64,000 nt of DNA from Parvibaculum lavamentivorans DS-1 (GTDB lineage: Bacteria; Pseudomonadota; Alphaproteobacteria; Parvibaculales; Parvibaculaceae): positions 992,001-1,056,000 of the forward strand of contig NC_009719.1 in assembly GCF_000017565.1 (NCBI RefSeq), in the 5' to 3' direction. Positions 44,695 through 53,715 of this stretch are shown piece by piece. Position numbers and translations under genes: made by a program. The notes beneath the pieces are model-generated. The model searched no databases and had not been told where the DNA came from. It worked only from the letters and a program-made list of their open reading frames with translations. Positions within the stretch are counted from its first letter, which is position 1. The number at the start of each line of letters is the position of its first letter.

Positions 44695-47600
44695 TTATTC
44701 CGCCGGCGCCCCCGGCGCCTTGCCGATGCCGAACCGTCGCTCGAGCCGCCGGAATGACCCGCCGATCCCTGCCACCTTCCCCCGCGCATCCTCCATCAGC
44801 GTATAGGCGACCGGCACGACGACGAGCGTCAGCACCGTCGAGGAAATGAGCCCGCCGATCACGAGAATGCCCATGGCGTTGCGGAACTCCGCGCCCTGGC
44901 TGTTCGACATCGCCACCGGGATCAGCCCGAAGACGGTTGCGATCTGCGTCATCAGCACGGGCCGGAGCCGCACTGGCCCCGCCTTCAGTGCCGCCTCGCG
45001 CGGCCCCGCGCCCGCTTCGCGCAGATGGTTCGTGTAGTCGACCAGCAGAATGCCGTTCTTCATCACCAGCCCCATCAGCGCCAAAAGCGCGATCTGGCTG
45101 AACATCGTCATCTCCTGCCCGGATATTTTCAGCGCCACGAACGCCCCCGCAAAGGAAAGCGGCGCCGACAGCATGATGATCGCCGGTTGCGCGAAACTGT
45201 TGAACTGGCTCGCCAGGATCATGTAGAGCGCGATCAGCGCCAGCAGGAACGCAAAGCCGATGGCCGCGCCCGTCTCCTTCATCCGCTTCGAGCGGCCCTC
45301 CGCGCTCCATGAATAGCCGGGCGGAAGTTTCAGATCTTCGAGATAGGTCTCGATCTCTTCGGAAGCCGGGCCAAGCGCCGCGCCTTCCGGGTTGTTCGCG
45401 ACTATGGCGATGCGCCGGGCCCGGTTCTGCCGCTCGATCTGCGCCGGCCCTGCCGCCACGTCGAAGCGCGCCACATTGGCAATGTCGATCAGGTTGCCGT
45501 TTGCCGAGCGCACCTGGATCATGGTGAGCTTCGATATGTCGTCGCGCTGCCCATCCTCCAGCCGCACGCGCACATCGTATCGCTGGCCGAATTCCTCGAA
45601 CGTCCCTGCCTTCACGCCGCCCACCATCGCGCGCATCGTTTCCGCGAGCGAGCGCACAGGCACGCCGAGGTCCGCCGCTCGTCGCCGGTCCACATGCACC
45701 TGCACTTCGGGCTTGCCGGAATCGTAGCTCGTCTTGGCGTCGGCGAAGAGCGGGCTTGTGCGCATCCGCGCCACCACTTCATTGGCCTTCGCCTCCAACA
45801 CCGCAAGGTCCGGCCCCTGCACCACATATTGCATCGCATAGTCGGAAAAGCCGCCGCCGGAAATCCACGGCACGTCGGAAAGCGAAATATGCTTTGCCTC
45901 CGGCGCCGCCTTGAGCATCGCCACGCGCGCCGCGTCCATGATCGGAATGAAGCTCTCGTCGCGTTCCGCCTTCGCCGTCAGTCCGACATAGAAGAACGCC
46001 TTGTTGACGCTCTTCTGCGGGTCGGAAGCGATGGTGAAGAACACCGTATGCACATGCCGCACGCCGGAAATCGCATGAGCGACGCGCGAGGATACGGCCC
46101 GCGTCTCTTCCAGCCCCGCGCCGAACGGCAGTTCGACGGTCGCGAGAAATTCCGCCCGGTCCGCTCGCGAGTCGAAAGCCATCGGCAGCGACCGCGCCAC
46201 CACCACTGCGAAAACGATGGTGAGCGCCGCGCCGACCATCACCATCCACCGCGCGCCAAGCGCCCATTCCAGCACCCGCCCGTAAAAGCGATCGAGCCGG
46301 TTATAGCCATCGTCGAAAAAGCGCGCCACGCGGTTGTAGTTCGCCGGGTCCGTCTCGCCATGCTTCAGCATCCGCGACGACAGCATCGGCGTCAGCGTCA
46401 GCGACACGAGAAGCGACACCAGCACCGAAAAGGTGATTGCAAGCCCGTATTGAAAGAAGAACCGTCCGACAACGCCGTCCATGAACGCGATAGGCACAAA
46501 CACCGCGCAGATCGAGAAGGTGGCGGCCAGCACCGCAAGCCCCACTTCCTTGGTGCCTTCCGATGCCGCCTGCATCGGCGGCAATCCTTCCTCGAGCTTC
46601 CGGTAGATGCTTTCCAGCACCACGATGGCATCGTCCACCAGCAGTCCGACGGCAAGCGACAGCGCCATCAGCGTCATCATGTTGATGGTGAAATCCGCCA
46701 CATAGAAAGCAAAGAACGTCGCGACGAGCGATGTCGGCATGGCGACGGCGACGATCAGCGTCGCGCGCATCGAAAGCAGGAAGGCGAGGGTGACAAGCAC
46801 CACCAGCACAATACCGAGCTGGATGTCGAAGAACACGTCATCCGCCGATCCCTCGATGAAGACCGCCGTGTCTCGCGCCGTCTTCATCTCGATGCCGGCA
46901 GGCGCCAGCTTCTCGATTTCCTTCAGCTCCTCGCGCACCGCGCGCGCCACTTCCACCGTGTTGCGGCCGGATTGCTTGCGCAGGTCGAGCGACACGCCGC
47001 GCTTGCCGTTGAGTTCCGCATAGGAGCGTTCGTCCTCCATCCCGTCTTCCACCCGTGCGATGTCGCCGATGGTCGTCGGTGCGCCGTCCTGCCGGAAGGC
47101 GACGAGAATATTGCGGAAATCGGCAACGCTCGTGACCTCGCCCTTGGTCTTCACCGAAAATTCCGACATGCCGCCCGGCGTCTCCAGCCGTCCGCCCGGA
47201 ATTTCCGCATGTTCGCGGCGCAGCGCCGAGGTCACGTCTTCCGCCGCCACGCCATAGGCGCGCATCTTCACCGCGTCGAGCCAGATGCGCACCTCGCGGT
47301 CGCGTCCGCCGACAAGCTCGATGGAGCCGACGCCCGATATGCGCTGCAGCCGCTCCTTCACCACCTTGTCGGCGAATTGCGTGAGATCGCGGATCGGCAG
47401 GTCGCCGGCAATCATGATCGACATGATGGCCTGTGCGTCCGGGTCCACCTTCTGCACGATGGATTGTTCGGCATCCTGCGGAATGTTCGGCCGCGCCAGC
47501 GAAACCTTGTCGCGCACATCCTGCGCCTTCACGTCGACATTCTCGTTGAGGTCGTACTGGATGACGACCTGGGAGAGCCCCTCCGCGCTCGTCGAGGAAA

Positions 47601-47838
47601 GCGTCTCGATGCCCGAGATCGTGTTGACCTGCTCCTCGATCGCGTCCGTCACGTCGCTTTCGATCGCCTCGGGCGAGGCGCCTTCCAGCACCGTCGTCAC
47701 CGCGACAACCGGAAACTCCACCTTGGGAAAGAGATCGACGCCCACGCGCCCGAGCGATATCCAGCCGAGCACGACCAGCGCCGCGATGATCATCACCGCG
47801 AAAACCGGGCGGCGGATCGAGATGTCGGAAATCCACAT
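44695..47838 (-). CDS. RND efflux pump, HAE1-type inner-membrane transporter
   Basis: A 1047-residue resistance-nodulation-division transporter. It begins with the family start WISDISIRRPVFAVMIIAALVVLG, has two large periplasmic loops and twelve predicted TM helices. The proton-relay Asp pair sits in TM4 (LAVGLLVDDAIVVLESIYR). It exports drugs, dyes or lipophilic compounds with the adaptor encoded 20 bp upstream and an outer-membrane channel not found here. It shares regulation with the divergent MarR gene. Confidence 0.95.
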   Translation of the reverse strand: MWISDISIRRPVFAVMIIAALVVLGWISLGRVGVDLFPKVEFPVVAVTTVLEGASPEAIESDVTDAIEEQVNTISGIETLSSTSAEGLSQVVIQYDLNENVDVKAQDVRDKVSLARPNIPQDAEQSIVQKVDPDAQAIMSIMIAGDLPIRDLTQFADKVVKERLQRISGVGSIELVGGRDREVRIWLDAVKMRAYGVAAEDVTSALRREHAEIPGGRLETPGGMSEFSVKTKGEVTSVADFRNILVAFRQDGAPTTIGDIARVEDGMEDERSYAELNGKRGVSLDLRKQSGRNTVEVARAVREELKEIEKLAPAGIEMKTARDTAVFIEGSADDVFFDIQLGIVLVVLVTLAFLLSMRATLIVAVAMPTSLVATFFAFYVADFTINMMTLMALSLAVGLLVDDAIVVLESIYRKLEEGLPPMQAASEGTKEVGLAVLAATFSICAVFVPIAFMDGVVGRFFFQYGLAITFSVLVSLLVSLTLTPMLSSRMLKHGETDPANYNRVARFFDDGYNRLDRFYGRVLEWALGARWMVMVGAALTIVFAVVVARSLPMAFDSRADRAEFLATVELPFGAGLEETRAVSSRVAHAISGVRHVHTVFFTIASDPQKSVNKAFFYVGLTAKAERDESFIPIMDAARVAMLKAAPEAKHISLSDVPWISGGGFSDYAMQYVVQGPDLAVLEAKANEVVARMRTSPLFADAKTSYDSGKPEVQVHVDRRRAADLGVPVRSLAETMRAMVGGVKAGTFEEFGQRYDVRVRLEDGQRDDISKLTMIQVRSANGNLIDIANVARFDVAAGPAQIERQNRARRIAIVANNPEGAALGPASEEIETYLEDLKLPPGYSWSAEGRSKRMKETGAAIGFAFLLALIALYMILASQFNSFAQPAIIMLSAPLSFAGAFVALKISGQEMTMFSQIALLALMGLVMKNGILLVDYTNHLREAGAGPREAALKAGPVRLRPVLMTQIATVFGLIPVAMSNSQGAEFRNAMGILVIGGLISSTVLTLVVVPVAYTLMEDARGKVAGIGGSFRRLERRFGIGKAPGAPAE

Positions 47839-47858
47839 GCTCTCTCTCCGTCCGCTCT

Positions 47859-49028
47859 CTATTTCACGTTCGGCTGTGCGGCCGCATCGCTGGCAAGCGC
47901 CTGCTCGTCAGACCCCTCGATCCGCACCGCCATGCCGTCGATCAGCAGCGCCGCGTTCGGGCCCGAAAGCGCCTTGTCGCCTTCCTTCAGCCCCGACAGC
48001 ACTTCGACGCGTGTCGCATCGATCTGGCGCGCCGTCACGTCGATGCGTTTCGCCCGTCCGTTCTCCGCCACGAAGACATGCCGCTTGGCTTCGCTGCCCA
48101 GCAGCGCCGCGCGGTCGAGCGCCAGCACCTCGCGCGCCTCGGGATAGATTTCCGCCCGCGCAAACAGGCCGGGCTTCACTTCATAATCCTTGTTGAGGAT
48201 CGGCAGCCGCACTTCCACCGAGCGCGTCACCGGGTCGATCCGGTCGTTGAGGATGGCGACATAGGAGTCGTAGCTCTTGTCGATGCCGTCGAGGAAAACC
48301 TTCCCCTTGCTGCCCACCTTGAATTTCGACAGATAGATTTCCGGCACATTCACGATCGCCGCCACGATGTCGATCTTCATGATCTGCAGCACGCCGCCGC
48401 CGTCGCCGCCCATGCCGCCCATTCGCGTCGCCATGAACTTGCCTTCGTCCACGTCGCGCTTGGTGATGACGCCATTGAAGGGCGCCGTCACCACGCAGTC
48501 CTCGAGCATCTGTTGCGCCGTCGCGAGCTGCGCCTTCGCCATGCCGAGCCGCGCATTCGCCGCGTCGCGCGCCGCGCGCGCATCGTCCAGCTTGCCGTTC
48601 GAGACGAAGCCCTTGCCGTGCAGTTCCTCAGCGCGCGCGAAACCCTTCTGCGCGTTCTGCGCTTCGGCGCTCGCCAGCCGCACATGATTTTCTAGTTCCG
48701 CGACCTTCAGCTTCCATTCGGCGTCGCGCGTGCGGAAAAGCGGCTGCCCCGCCGTCACGCGGTCGCCGACGCGCACCATGATCTCCTCGATGATGCCGTC
48801 GACGCGCGGCCCCAGCACCGTCGTCTTGTGCGCGGCGATGGTGCCCGTGCCGGTCACAGGCTCCGCCAGTTCCTGCCGTGTCACCATGCTGGCGAAAACA
48901 CCGATCGCTTCTTCCGCCGCGGTCTCGGCCTGCTCCTCCTCGCCGCAGCCCGCCAGCGGCAGCAGCAGCGCACCCGCGATGAAAAGCCCGGCCGCGCGGG
49001 CGGGCAGGCGCATGGTTCGGAAATACAT
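47859..49028 (-). CDS. RND efflux periplasmic adaptor (membrane-fusion lipoprotein)
   Basis: A 389-residue adaptor. A lipobox (LLPLAGCGEEEQ) shows membrane anchoring through a lipidated Cys. The barrel-sandwich halves (TTVLGPRVDGIIEEIMVRVGDRV and VVTAPFNGVITKRDVDEGKF) flank a coiled-coil hairpin (about 105-170), and beta-barrel and MP domains follow. The start is uncertain between 49043, 49028 (chosen) and 49013; all keep the signal peptide. First gene of the efflux operon. Confidence 0.92.
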   Translation of the reverse strand: MYFRTMRLPARAAGLFIAGALLLPLAGCGEEEQAETAAEEAIGVFASMVTRQELAEPVTGTGTIAAHKTTVLGPRVDGIIEEIMVRVGDRVTAGQPLFRTRDAEWKLKVAELENHVRLASAEAQNAQKGFARAEELHGKGFVSNGKLDDARAARDAANARLGMAKAQLATAQQMLEDCVVTAPFNGVITKRDVDEGKFMATRMGGMGGDGGGVLQIMKIDIVAAIVNVPEIYLSKFKVGSKGKVFLDGIDKSYDSYVAILNDRIDPVTRSVEVRLPILNKDYEVKPGLFARAEIYPEAREVLALDRAALLGSEAKRHVFVAENGRAKRIDVTARQIDATRVEVLSGLKEGDKALSGPNAALLIDGMAVRIEGSDEQALASDAAAQPNVK

Positions 49029-49051
49029 ATCGATGCCCCACATAATCCATA

Positions 49052-49066
49052 CCGCCAGACTGGCGG
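49052..49066. promoter_or_regulatory. Palindromic operator between adaptor and MarR genes
   Basis: CCGCCAGACTGGCGG is a perfect 7-1-7 palindrome in the divergent promoter region, 24 bp upstream of the adaptor ATG. It is a good candidate for the MarR-family repressor site controlling both directions. Confidence 0.55.
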
Positions 49067-49138
49067 CAGAAGGTATACACAGTTATAGTATCCTTGGTTA
49101 CGATAGAGAAGATGGATTCTGTGGGAGGACCGGCCCTG

Positions 49139-49636
49139 ATGGCGGGCAAAAACAGGAAAGCCGTTCCCGACAGGGAATTCGGCTGGCTTCACCGCGATGT
49201 GTTCCGGCTCTTCAAGCGCGCCTGGGAAAACCGCCTGCGCGCCTCGGGCACCGGCATCACCATGCCGCAATCCCGGGTTTTCGCGGAATTGCGCCAGCAG
49301 GATGGCGTCACCCAGACGGAGCTGGCCGATCTTGTGATGATGGAAAAGGCGCCGCTCGGCCGCCTGCTGGACCGGATGGAGGAACTGGGCCTCATCACGC
49401 GCCGCCCGGACCCGGCAGACCGCCGCGTCCGCCGCGTCTATCTCACCGATGCCATCGACGGCTTTCACGACGAATTGTGGGACGCCGCCTTCGGCATGTT
49501 CGGCGACGCCCTCAAGGGCTTCACGGCGGAAGAATACGAAACCCTCGTCGCCATGCTCCGCCGCATCAAGGAAAACCTCGAAGCCGTGGAGCGGAATACG
49601 CCGCAGGAAGAAAGCGCCAGCCGCGCCGATGCTTGA
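49139..49636 (+). CDS. MarR-family transcriptional regulator (efflux operon)
   Basis: A 165-residue MarR protein from the ATG at 49139, which follows GGGAGGA; in-frame ATGs at 49112 and a TTG at 49094 lack sites. The winged helix reads TQTELADLVMMEKAPLGRLLDRMEE with wing RRPDPADRRVRRVYLT. It is divergent from the RND operon, so it probably represses it and itself, with ligand-induced release. Confidence 0.9.
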   Translation: MAGKNRKAVPDREFGWLHRDVFRLFKRAWENRLRASGTGITMPQSRVFAELRQQDGVTQTELADLVMMEKAPLGRLLDRMEELGLITRRPDPADRRVRRVYLTDAIDGFHDELWDAAFGMFGDALKGFTAEEYETLVAMLRRIKENLEAVERNTPQEESASRADA

Positions 49637-49667
49637 ATGTCGGCCACTTCTCGGCTTAGCATAATCA

Positions 49668-50939
49668 ATGCGCAAATTATCCCTTCTAATTCTCGCCGTC
49701 CTGCTCGCCCTGGCTCTCTGGGCCATCCTCGTCTTCACCGGCGCCCGCCAGGGCTGGTGGCACGCCGATCCGGGCCCGCGCGAGGATGTGGCATCTTTCT
49801 TCTCGACATCGGCTGCCGCGCTGGACGCGACGGGGCAGGGCGCCGTTGCCCTGGTGCTGATCGAAAAGGGCAAGGTCTTCGGCGAGCATTATGTTTCCGC
49901 CGGCGCGCCCGTCACCCGCGTCACGCTTTTCCAGCTCGCCTCCCTCAGCAAATGGGCGACGGCGCTCGGCGTGCTGAAACTCGCGGAGCAAGGGCGGCTC
50001 GATCTCGATGCGCCCGTGTCGCGCTATCTCACCCGCTGGCAGCTTCCCGAAACGGAATATGACGCGGATGGCGTCACCGCGCGGCGCCTCCTCTCCCACA
50101 CGGCCGGCCTGACGGACGGCCTCGGCTATATGGGCTTCGAGAAGGGCACGCCCGTGCAGACGCTCGAGGCATCGTTGACGGAAGCCGCCGATCCCATGTC
50201 CGGCGCCGATGGGCGGACGCGCGTCGGCCGGGAGCCCGGCACCGCGTGGCAGTATTCGGGCGGCGGCTATGCGCTGCTGGAACTTCTCATCGAGGAAATC
50301 TCGGGCGAGCCCTTCGCTGACTATATGAAGCGCGTGGTCTTCGATCCGCTCGGCATGTCCCATGCGACATTCGATCTGGCGGCGGCGGAAGCCGCGGGCC
50401 TCGCCCCCTGTTTCGATGTTGAGGGCGCGCCCTGCGCCTATCGCAACTTCGCCGCGCCATCCGCCGCCTCGCTCCATGCGAGTGCCGCCGATCTCGCCCG
50501 CTTCCTCGAAGCGCAAATGGAGGGCGCGGGCGATCCCGCTCTCCCGCCCGGTCTTGCCGCCGATATGCGCGCACCCCATGCCTCGCAATTCGGCCTGCCG
50601 ATCTGGGGCCTCGGCGTCATGCTCTATGCGGAAGCACCCGGCGGCGGCTTCATCATCGGCCATGAAGGCATGAACTTCCCCGCCATCGAAACCACCGCTC
50701 GTATCGACCCGGCAACGGGAGACGGCATCCTCGTGCTCGCTACCGGCAATCCGGGCCTCGCCGCGGCGCTCGGCGGCGAATGGGTCTATTGGCATGCCGG
50801 GCAGGTGGATGTGAGACAGATCGACAGCATGCTTCCGGCCATCGGTCTCACGCTGCTCGCCGGCTGGGCCGTCATCATTGTTCTTGCCGTTCTCGTCTTC
50901 CGGCGAATGCGGCGATCCAAAAGCCCGGCTGCCTCGTAA
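49668..50939 (+). CDS. Class-C beta-lactamase-family serine hydrolase, membrane-anchored
   Basis: A 423-residue protein. An N-terminal signal anchor (LSLLILAVLLALALWAILVF) precedes the hydrolase domain with the SxxK motif in FQLASLSKWATALG and a YSGGGY motif near WQYSGGGYALLELL. A C-terminal TM helix (LLAGWAVIIVLAVLVF) follows near residues 390-412. Such beta-lactamase-related proteins act as esterases or D,D-peptidases; true beta-lactamase activity is not implied. It starts 32 bp after the MarR gene. Confidence 0.87.
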   Translation: MRKLSLLILAVLLALALWAILVFTGARQGWWHADPGPREDVASFFSTSAAALDATGQGAVALVLIEKGKVFGEHYVSAGAPVTRVTLFQLASLSKWATALGVLKLAEQGRLDLDAPVSRYLTRWQLPETEYDADGVTARRLLSHTAGLTDGLGYMGFEKGTPVQTLEASLTEAADPMSGADGRTRVGREPGTAWQYSGGGYALLELLIEEISGEPFADYMKRVVFDPLGMSHATFDLAAAEAAGLAPCFDVEGAPCAYRNFAAPSAASLHASAADLARFLEAQMEGAGDPALPPGLAADMRAPHASQFGLPIWGLGVMLYAEAPGGGFIIGHEGMNFPAIETTARIDPATGDGILVLATGNPGLAAALGGEWVYWHAGQVDVRQIDSMLPAIGLTLLAGWAVIIVLAVLVFRRMRRSKSPAAS

Positions 50940-51114
50940 TTCAGCCCGGAACTTCACCTCGCAGCCGGGATTCGGCGCCAGCCCGCCGCGTCATCCCAAG
51001 CGGACGCAACGTAAAATCTGCGCCCTTTTCACAAGCCTCCTTTGCAGTGAGAATGCGCCCAAACAGCCGCCGTGGGCGCGCCCGCGTGCGAGGCAATGAT
51101 AATGAGGAGACGCC

Positions 51115-52242
51115 ATGAATTTCGATTTTTCCGACGACCAGAAACTTCTGAAGGAATCCGTCCGGAAGTTTCTCGCCGACAAGTGCCCCATGACGGTCAC
51201 GCGCCGCGTGCTTGAAAAGGAAGAGCCCTATGCCGCCGAAGTCTGGAAAGGCCTCGTCGAGATGGGCCTCACCGGCACGGCCATCCCGGAGGAATTCGGC
51301 GGTCTTGGCCTCGGTGCGCTTGAACTCTGCGTGATCGCGGAAGAGCTCGGCCGTTCCGCCGCGCCCGTTCCTTTCTCCTCCTCCATCTATCTCGCCGCGG
51401 AGGCGCTCCGCCTCTTCGGCACGCAGAAGCAGAAAGAGACCTGGCTGCCGAAGCTCGCCTCGGGTGAAGCCATCGGCGCGCTCGCTCTCTCCGAAGGCAC
51501 CCATGCCGCGCATCCGCGCAACATCGCGGTGAAGTTCGCGGGCGGCAAGGTCAGCGGCGTGAAGCAGCCCGTCGCCGATGGCGGCGCGGCCCATGTCGCC
51601 ATCGTCGCGGTCAACACTGGTGGTGCCGGTGAGCAGGCCGTCTCGCTCGCCATCGTGGACCTGAAGGCCGGCGGCGTCTCCTCCGAGCCCGTCCGCACCA
51701 TCGACCCCTCGCGCCAGCACGTCACGCTCACCTTCAAGGATGCCCCCGCCGAAATTCTCGGCGACAAGCAAGGCGAAGGCTGGTCGCAGCTCTCGCGCAT
51801 CCTCGACGGCGCGGCCGTTCTCTTCGCCTTTGAACAGGTCGGCGGTTCCGAAGCCGCGCTCGAAATGGCACGCGACTATTCGCTTGAGCGTTACGCCTTC
51901 GGCCGCCAGATCGGCTCCTACCAGGCGATCAAGCACAAGCTCGCCGACATCTATGTGAAAAAGGAACTGGCGAAATCCAATTCCTATTTCGGCGCCATGA
52001 TGCTGAACGACGAAGGCGCCGAACTGCCGGAAGCCGCCGCCGCCTCGCGCATCGCCGGTTCCGACGCCTATGTCTTCGCCGCCCAGGAAAACGTCCAGAC
52101 GCATGGCGGCATCGGCTACACATGGGAGTCCGACTGCCAGTTCCACTACCGCCGCGCCAAACTGCTGGCCCTCGCCGTCGGCGCCCCCATCCAGTGGAAA
52201 GAAAAACTCGTCTCGCGCCTCGAAGCCAAGAACGCGGCGTAA
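51115..52242 (+). CDS. Acyl-CoA dehydrogenase (short subunit of second pair)
   Basis: A 375-residue dehydrogenase: N-terminal helical domain (FDFSDDQKLLKESVRKFLADK), AIPEEFGGLGLGALELCVIAEELG, and C-terminal FGRQIGSYQAIKHKLADIYVKKE with VQTHGGIGYTWESDCQFHYRRA. As in the gene at 703-1722, it ends without a catalytic EGT loop. The next dehydrogenase follows after a 113-bp gap holding a family-B repeat. Likely part of a two-subunit enzyme (inference). Confidence 0.92.
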   Translation: MNFDFSDDQKLLKESVRKFLADKCPMTVTRRVLEKEEPYAAEVWKGLVEMGLTGTAIPEEFGGLGLGALELCVIAEELGRSAAPVPFSSSIYLAAEALRLFGTQKQKETWLPKLASGEAIGALALSEGTHAAHPRNIAVKFAGGKVSGVKQPVADGGAAHVAIVAVNTGGAGEQAVSLAIVDLKAGGVSSEPVRTIDPSRQHVTLTFKDAPAEILGDKQGEGWSQLSRILDGAAVLFAFEQVGGSEAALEMARDYSLERYAFGRQIGSYQAIKHKLADIYVKKELAKSNSYFGAMMLNDEGAELPEAAAASRIAGSDAYVFAAQENVQTHGGIGYTWESDCQFHYRRAKLLALAVGAPIQWKEKLVSRLEAKNAA

Positions 52243-52269
52243 CGAAAAGCATCGACGCGCGCTCCTCTT

Positions 52270-52323
52270 CCACCCTCCCCCTGTGGGAGGGTCAAACCGC
52301 CAAAGGCGGTTTGGGGAGGGGTA
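52270..52323 (+). repeat. Intergenic palindromic repeat, family B, copy 3
   Basis: Same outer arms as the other family-B copies; inner stem AAACCGCC-AAA-GGCGGTTT. It sits between the two acyl-CoA dehydrogenase genes of the second pair. Confidence 0.8.
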
Positions 52324-52355
52324 GCAGCGCCCAAAACAAATTCGGGAGAACCAAA

Positions 52356-53585
52356 ATGGATTTCAACGACACACCGGAAGAAGCCGCCTACCGCGCGCAA
52401 GTCCGCGAATGGCTCGATAAAAACGCCACCCGCAAGGAAAACGCGAAGGACATCGCCCCGCCGAAGGACCTGCAGGAACTGCTCGCCCAGTCCAAGGCCT
52501 GGCAGGCGAAGAAGGCCGATGCCGGCTATGCCTGCATCACCTGGCCGAAGGAGTGGGGCGGCGGTGGCGGCACCACGATCAACAACGTCATCTACAGCCA
52601 GGAAGAATCGAAATACGCCGTCCCCGGCGGCATCTTCGCCATCGGCCTCGGCATGTGCATCCCCACCGTCATGACATGGGGCCCGGACGAGGCGAAAGAG
52701 CGTTTCGTGCGTCCCGCCGTGCGCGGCGATGAAATCTGGTGCCAGCTCTTCTCCGAGCCCGCCGGCGGCTCCGACGTCGCGGGCCTGCGCACCAAGGCCG
52801 AGAAGGATGGCGACGACTGGGTCATCAACGGCCAGAAGGTCTGGACCTCCGGTGCCCATTTCTGCGACTACGGCATCCTCCTCGTCCGCACCGATCCGAA
52901 CGTGCCGAAGCACAAGGGCCTCACCATGTTCTGGATCGACATGAAGGACCCCGCCGTCGAAGTGCGTCCGATTAAGCAGATGTCGGGCGGCGCCGAATTC
53001 AACGAAGTCTTCTTCACCAATCTCCGCGTCAAGGACAGCCAGCGTCTCGGCAAGGTCGGCGACGGTTGGAAGGTCGCCCTGACGACGCTCATGAATGAGC
53101 GCCTCGCCGTCGGCGGCAGCCAGGGCAATGCCGACACGGACGAACTGATCTCTCTCGCTCGTGAAACCGACATTGCCGGCGAACCCGCCATCCGCCACGG
53201 CGGCGTCCGCGAGCGCATCGCTGACTGGTATGTTCAGGCGCAGGGCCTGAAGTTCACAAGGTTCCGTACACTGACGGCCTTGTCGAAGGGCGAAACCCCC
53301 GGACCGGAATCGTCGATCTCCAAGATCGTCGCGGCGAAGAAGATGCAGGACCTCGGCTCCTTCGGCATGGACCTGCAGGACATGGGCGGCGTCATCCGCG
53401 ACCGCAAGATCTCGCCGGAAGAGGGCGCCTATACGGAGCAGTGGATCGGCGCGGCCGGCTACCGCATCGCCGGCGGCACGGACGAAATCCTCCGCAATAT
53501 CGTCGCCGAACGTGTCCTCGGCATGCCGCAGGACGTCCGCGTCGACAAGGACCTGCCGTTCAATCAGGCCCCGAAGGGGAAATAA
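52356..53585 (+). CDS. Acyl-CoA dehydrogenase (long subunit of second pair)
   Basis: A 409-residue dehydrogenase starting MDFNDTPEEAAYRAQVREWLD at the ATG at 52356; the frame open from 52122 crosses a repeat and is not coding there. FAD/substrate motifs LFSEPAGGSDVAGL and VNGQKVWTSG-type WVINGQKVWTSGAHFCDYG are clear. The ending AGGTDEILRNIVAERVLGMP has GGT in place of EGT. It is paralogous to the truncated gene at 1-692. Confidence 0.93.
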   Translation: MDFNDTPEEAAYRAQVREWLDKNATRKENAKDIAPPKDLQELLAQSKAWQAKKADAGYACITWPKEWGGGGGTTINNVIYSQEESKYAVPGGIFAIGLGMCIPTVMTWGPDEAKERFVRPAVRGDEIWCQLFSEPAGGSDVAGLRTKAEKDGDDWVINGQKVWTSGAHFCDYGILLVRTDPNVPKHKGLTMFWIDMKDPAVEVRPIKQMSGGAEFNEVFFTNLRVKDSQRLGKVGDGWKVALTTLMNERLAVGGSQGNADTDELISLARETDIAGEPAIRHGGVRERIADWYVQAQGLKFTRFRTLTALSKGETPGPESSISKIVAAKKMQDLGSFGMDLQDMGGVIRDRKISPEEGAYTEQWIGAAGYRIAGGTDEILRNIVAERVLGMPQDVRVDKDLPFNQAPKGK

Positions 53586-53590
53586 GAAAT

Positions 53591-53650
53591 CTCACCCTCT
53601 CCCCTCGGGGAGAGGGAAGGGGCCCGCCGAAGGCGGGAAGGGTGAGGGGG
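53591..53650 (+). repeat. Intergenic palindromic repeat, family A, copy 2
   Basis: CTCACCCTCTCCCC-TC-GGGGAGAGGG, then CCCGCC-GAA-GGCGGG, then GGGTGAGG. Compared with copy 1 the second stem changed A-T pairs to G-C pairs on both sides (CCCACC/GGTGGG to CCCGCC/GGCGGG). Confidence 0.8.
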
Positions 53651-53667
53651 CGCCCCACCCACAGAAT

Positions 53668-53698
53668 AAAAAGGCCGGATCATCAATCCGGCCTTTTT
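53668..53698. terminator. Bidirectional intrinsic terminator
   Basis: AAAAAGGCCGGAT and ATCCGGCCTTTTT are perfect 13-bp arms with a 5-nt loop. They end the acyl-CoA dehydrogenase transcript on the plus strand and the convergent GST transcript on the minus strand. Confidence 0.9.
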
Positions 53699-53715
53699 CT
53701 TTAATCGTCATTCCC

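Noticed and set aside
45694-48147. 817-codon open frame opposite the RND pump
   Set aside because: Same artefact; the His/Arg-rich translation matches nothing and the pump frame is certain.
49668-50939. Class-C beta-lactamase resistance gene
   Set aside because: SxxK is present, but TM segments at both ends and overall pattern fit the broad serine-hydrolase/esterase group; antibiotic hydrolysis cannot be claimed.
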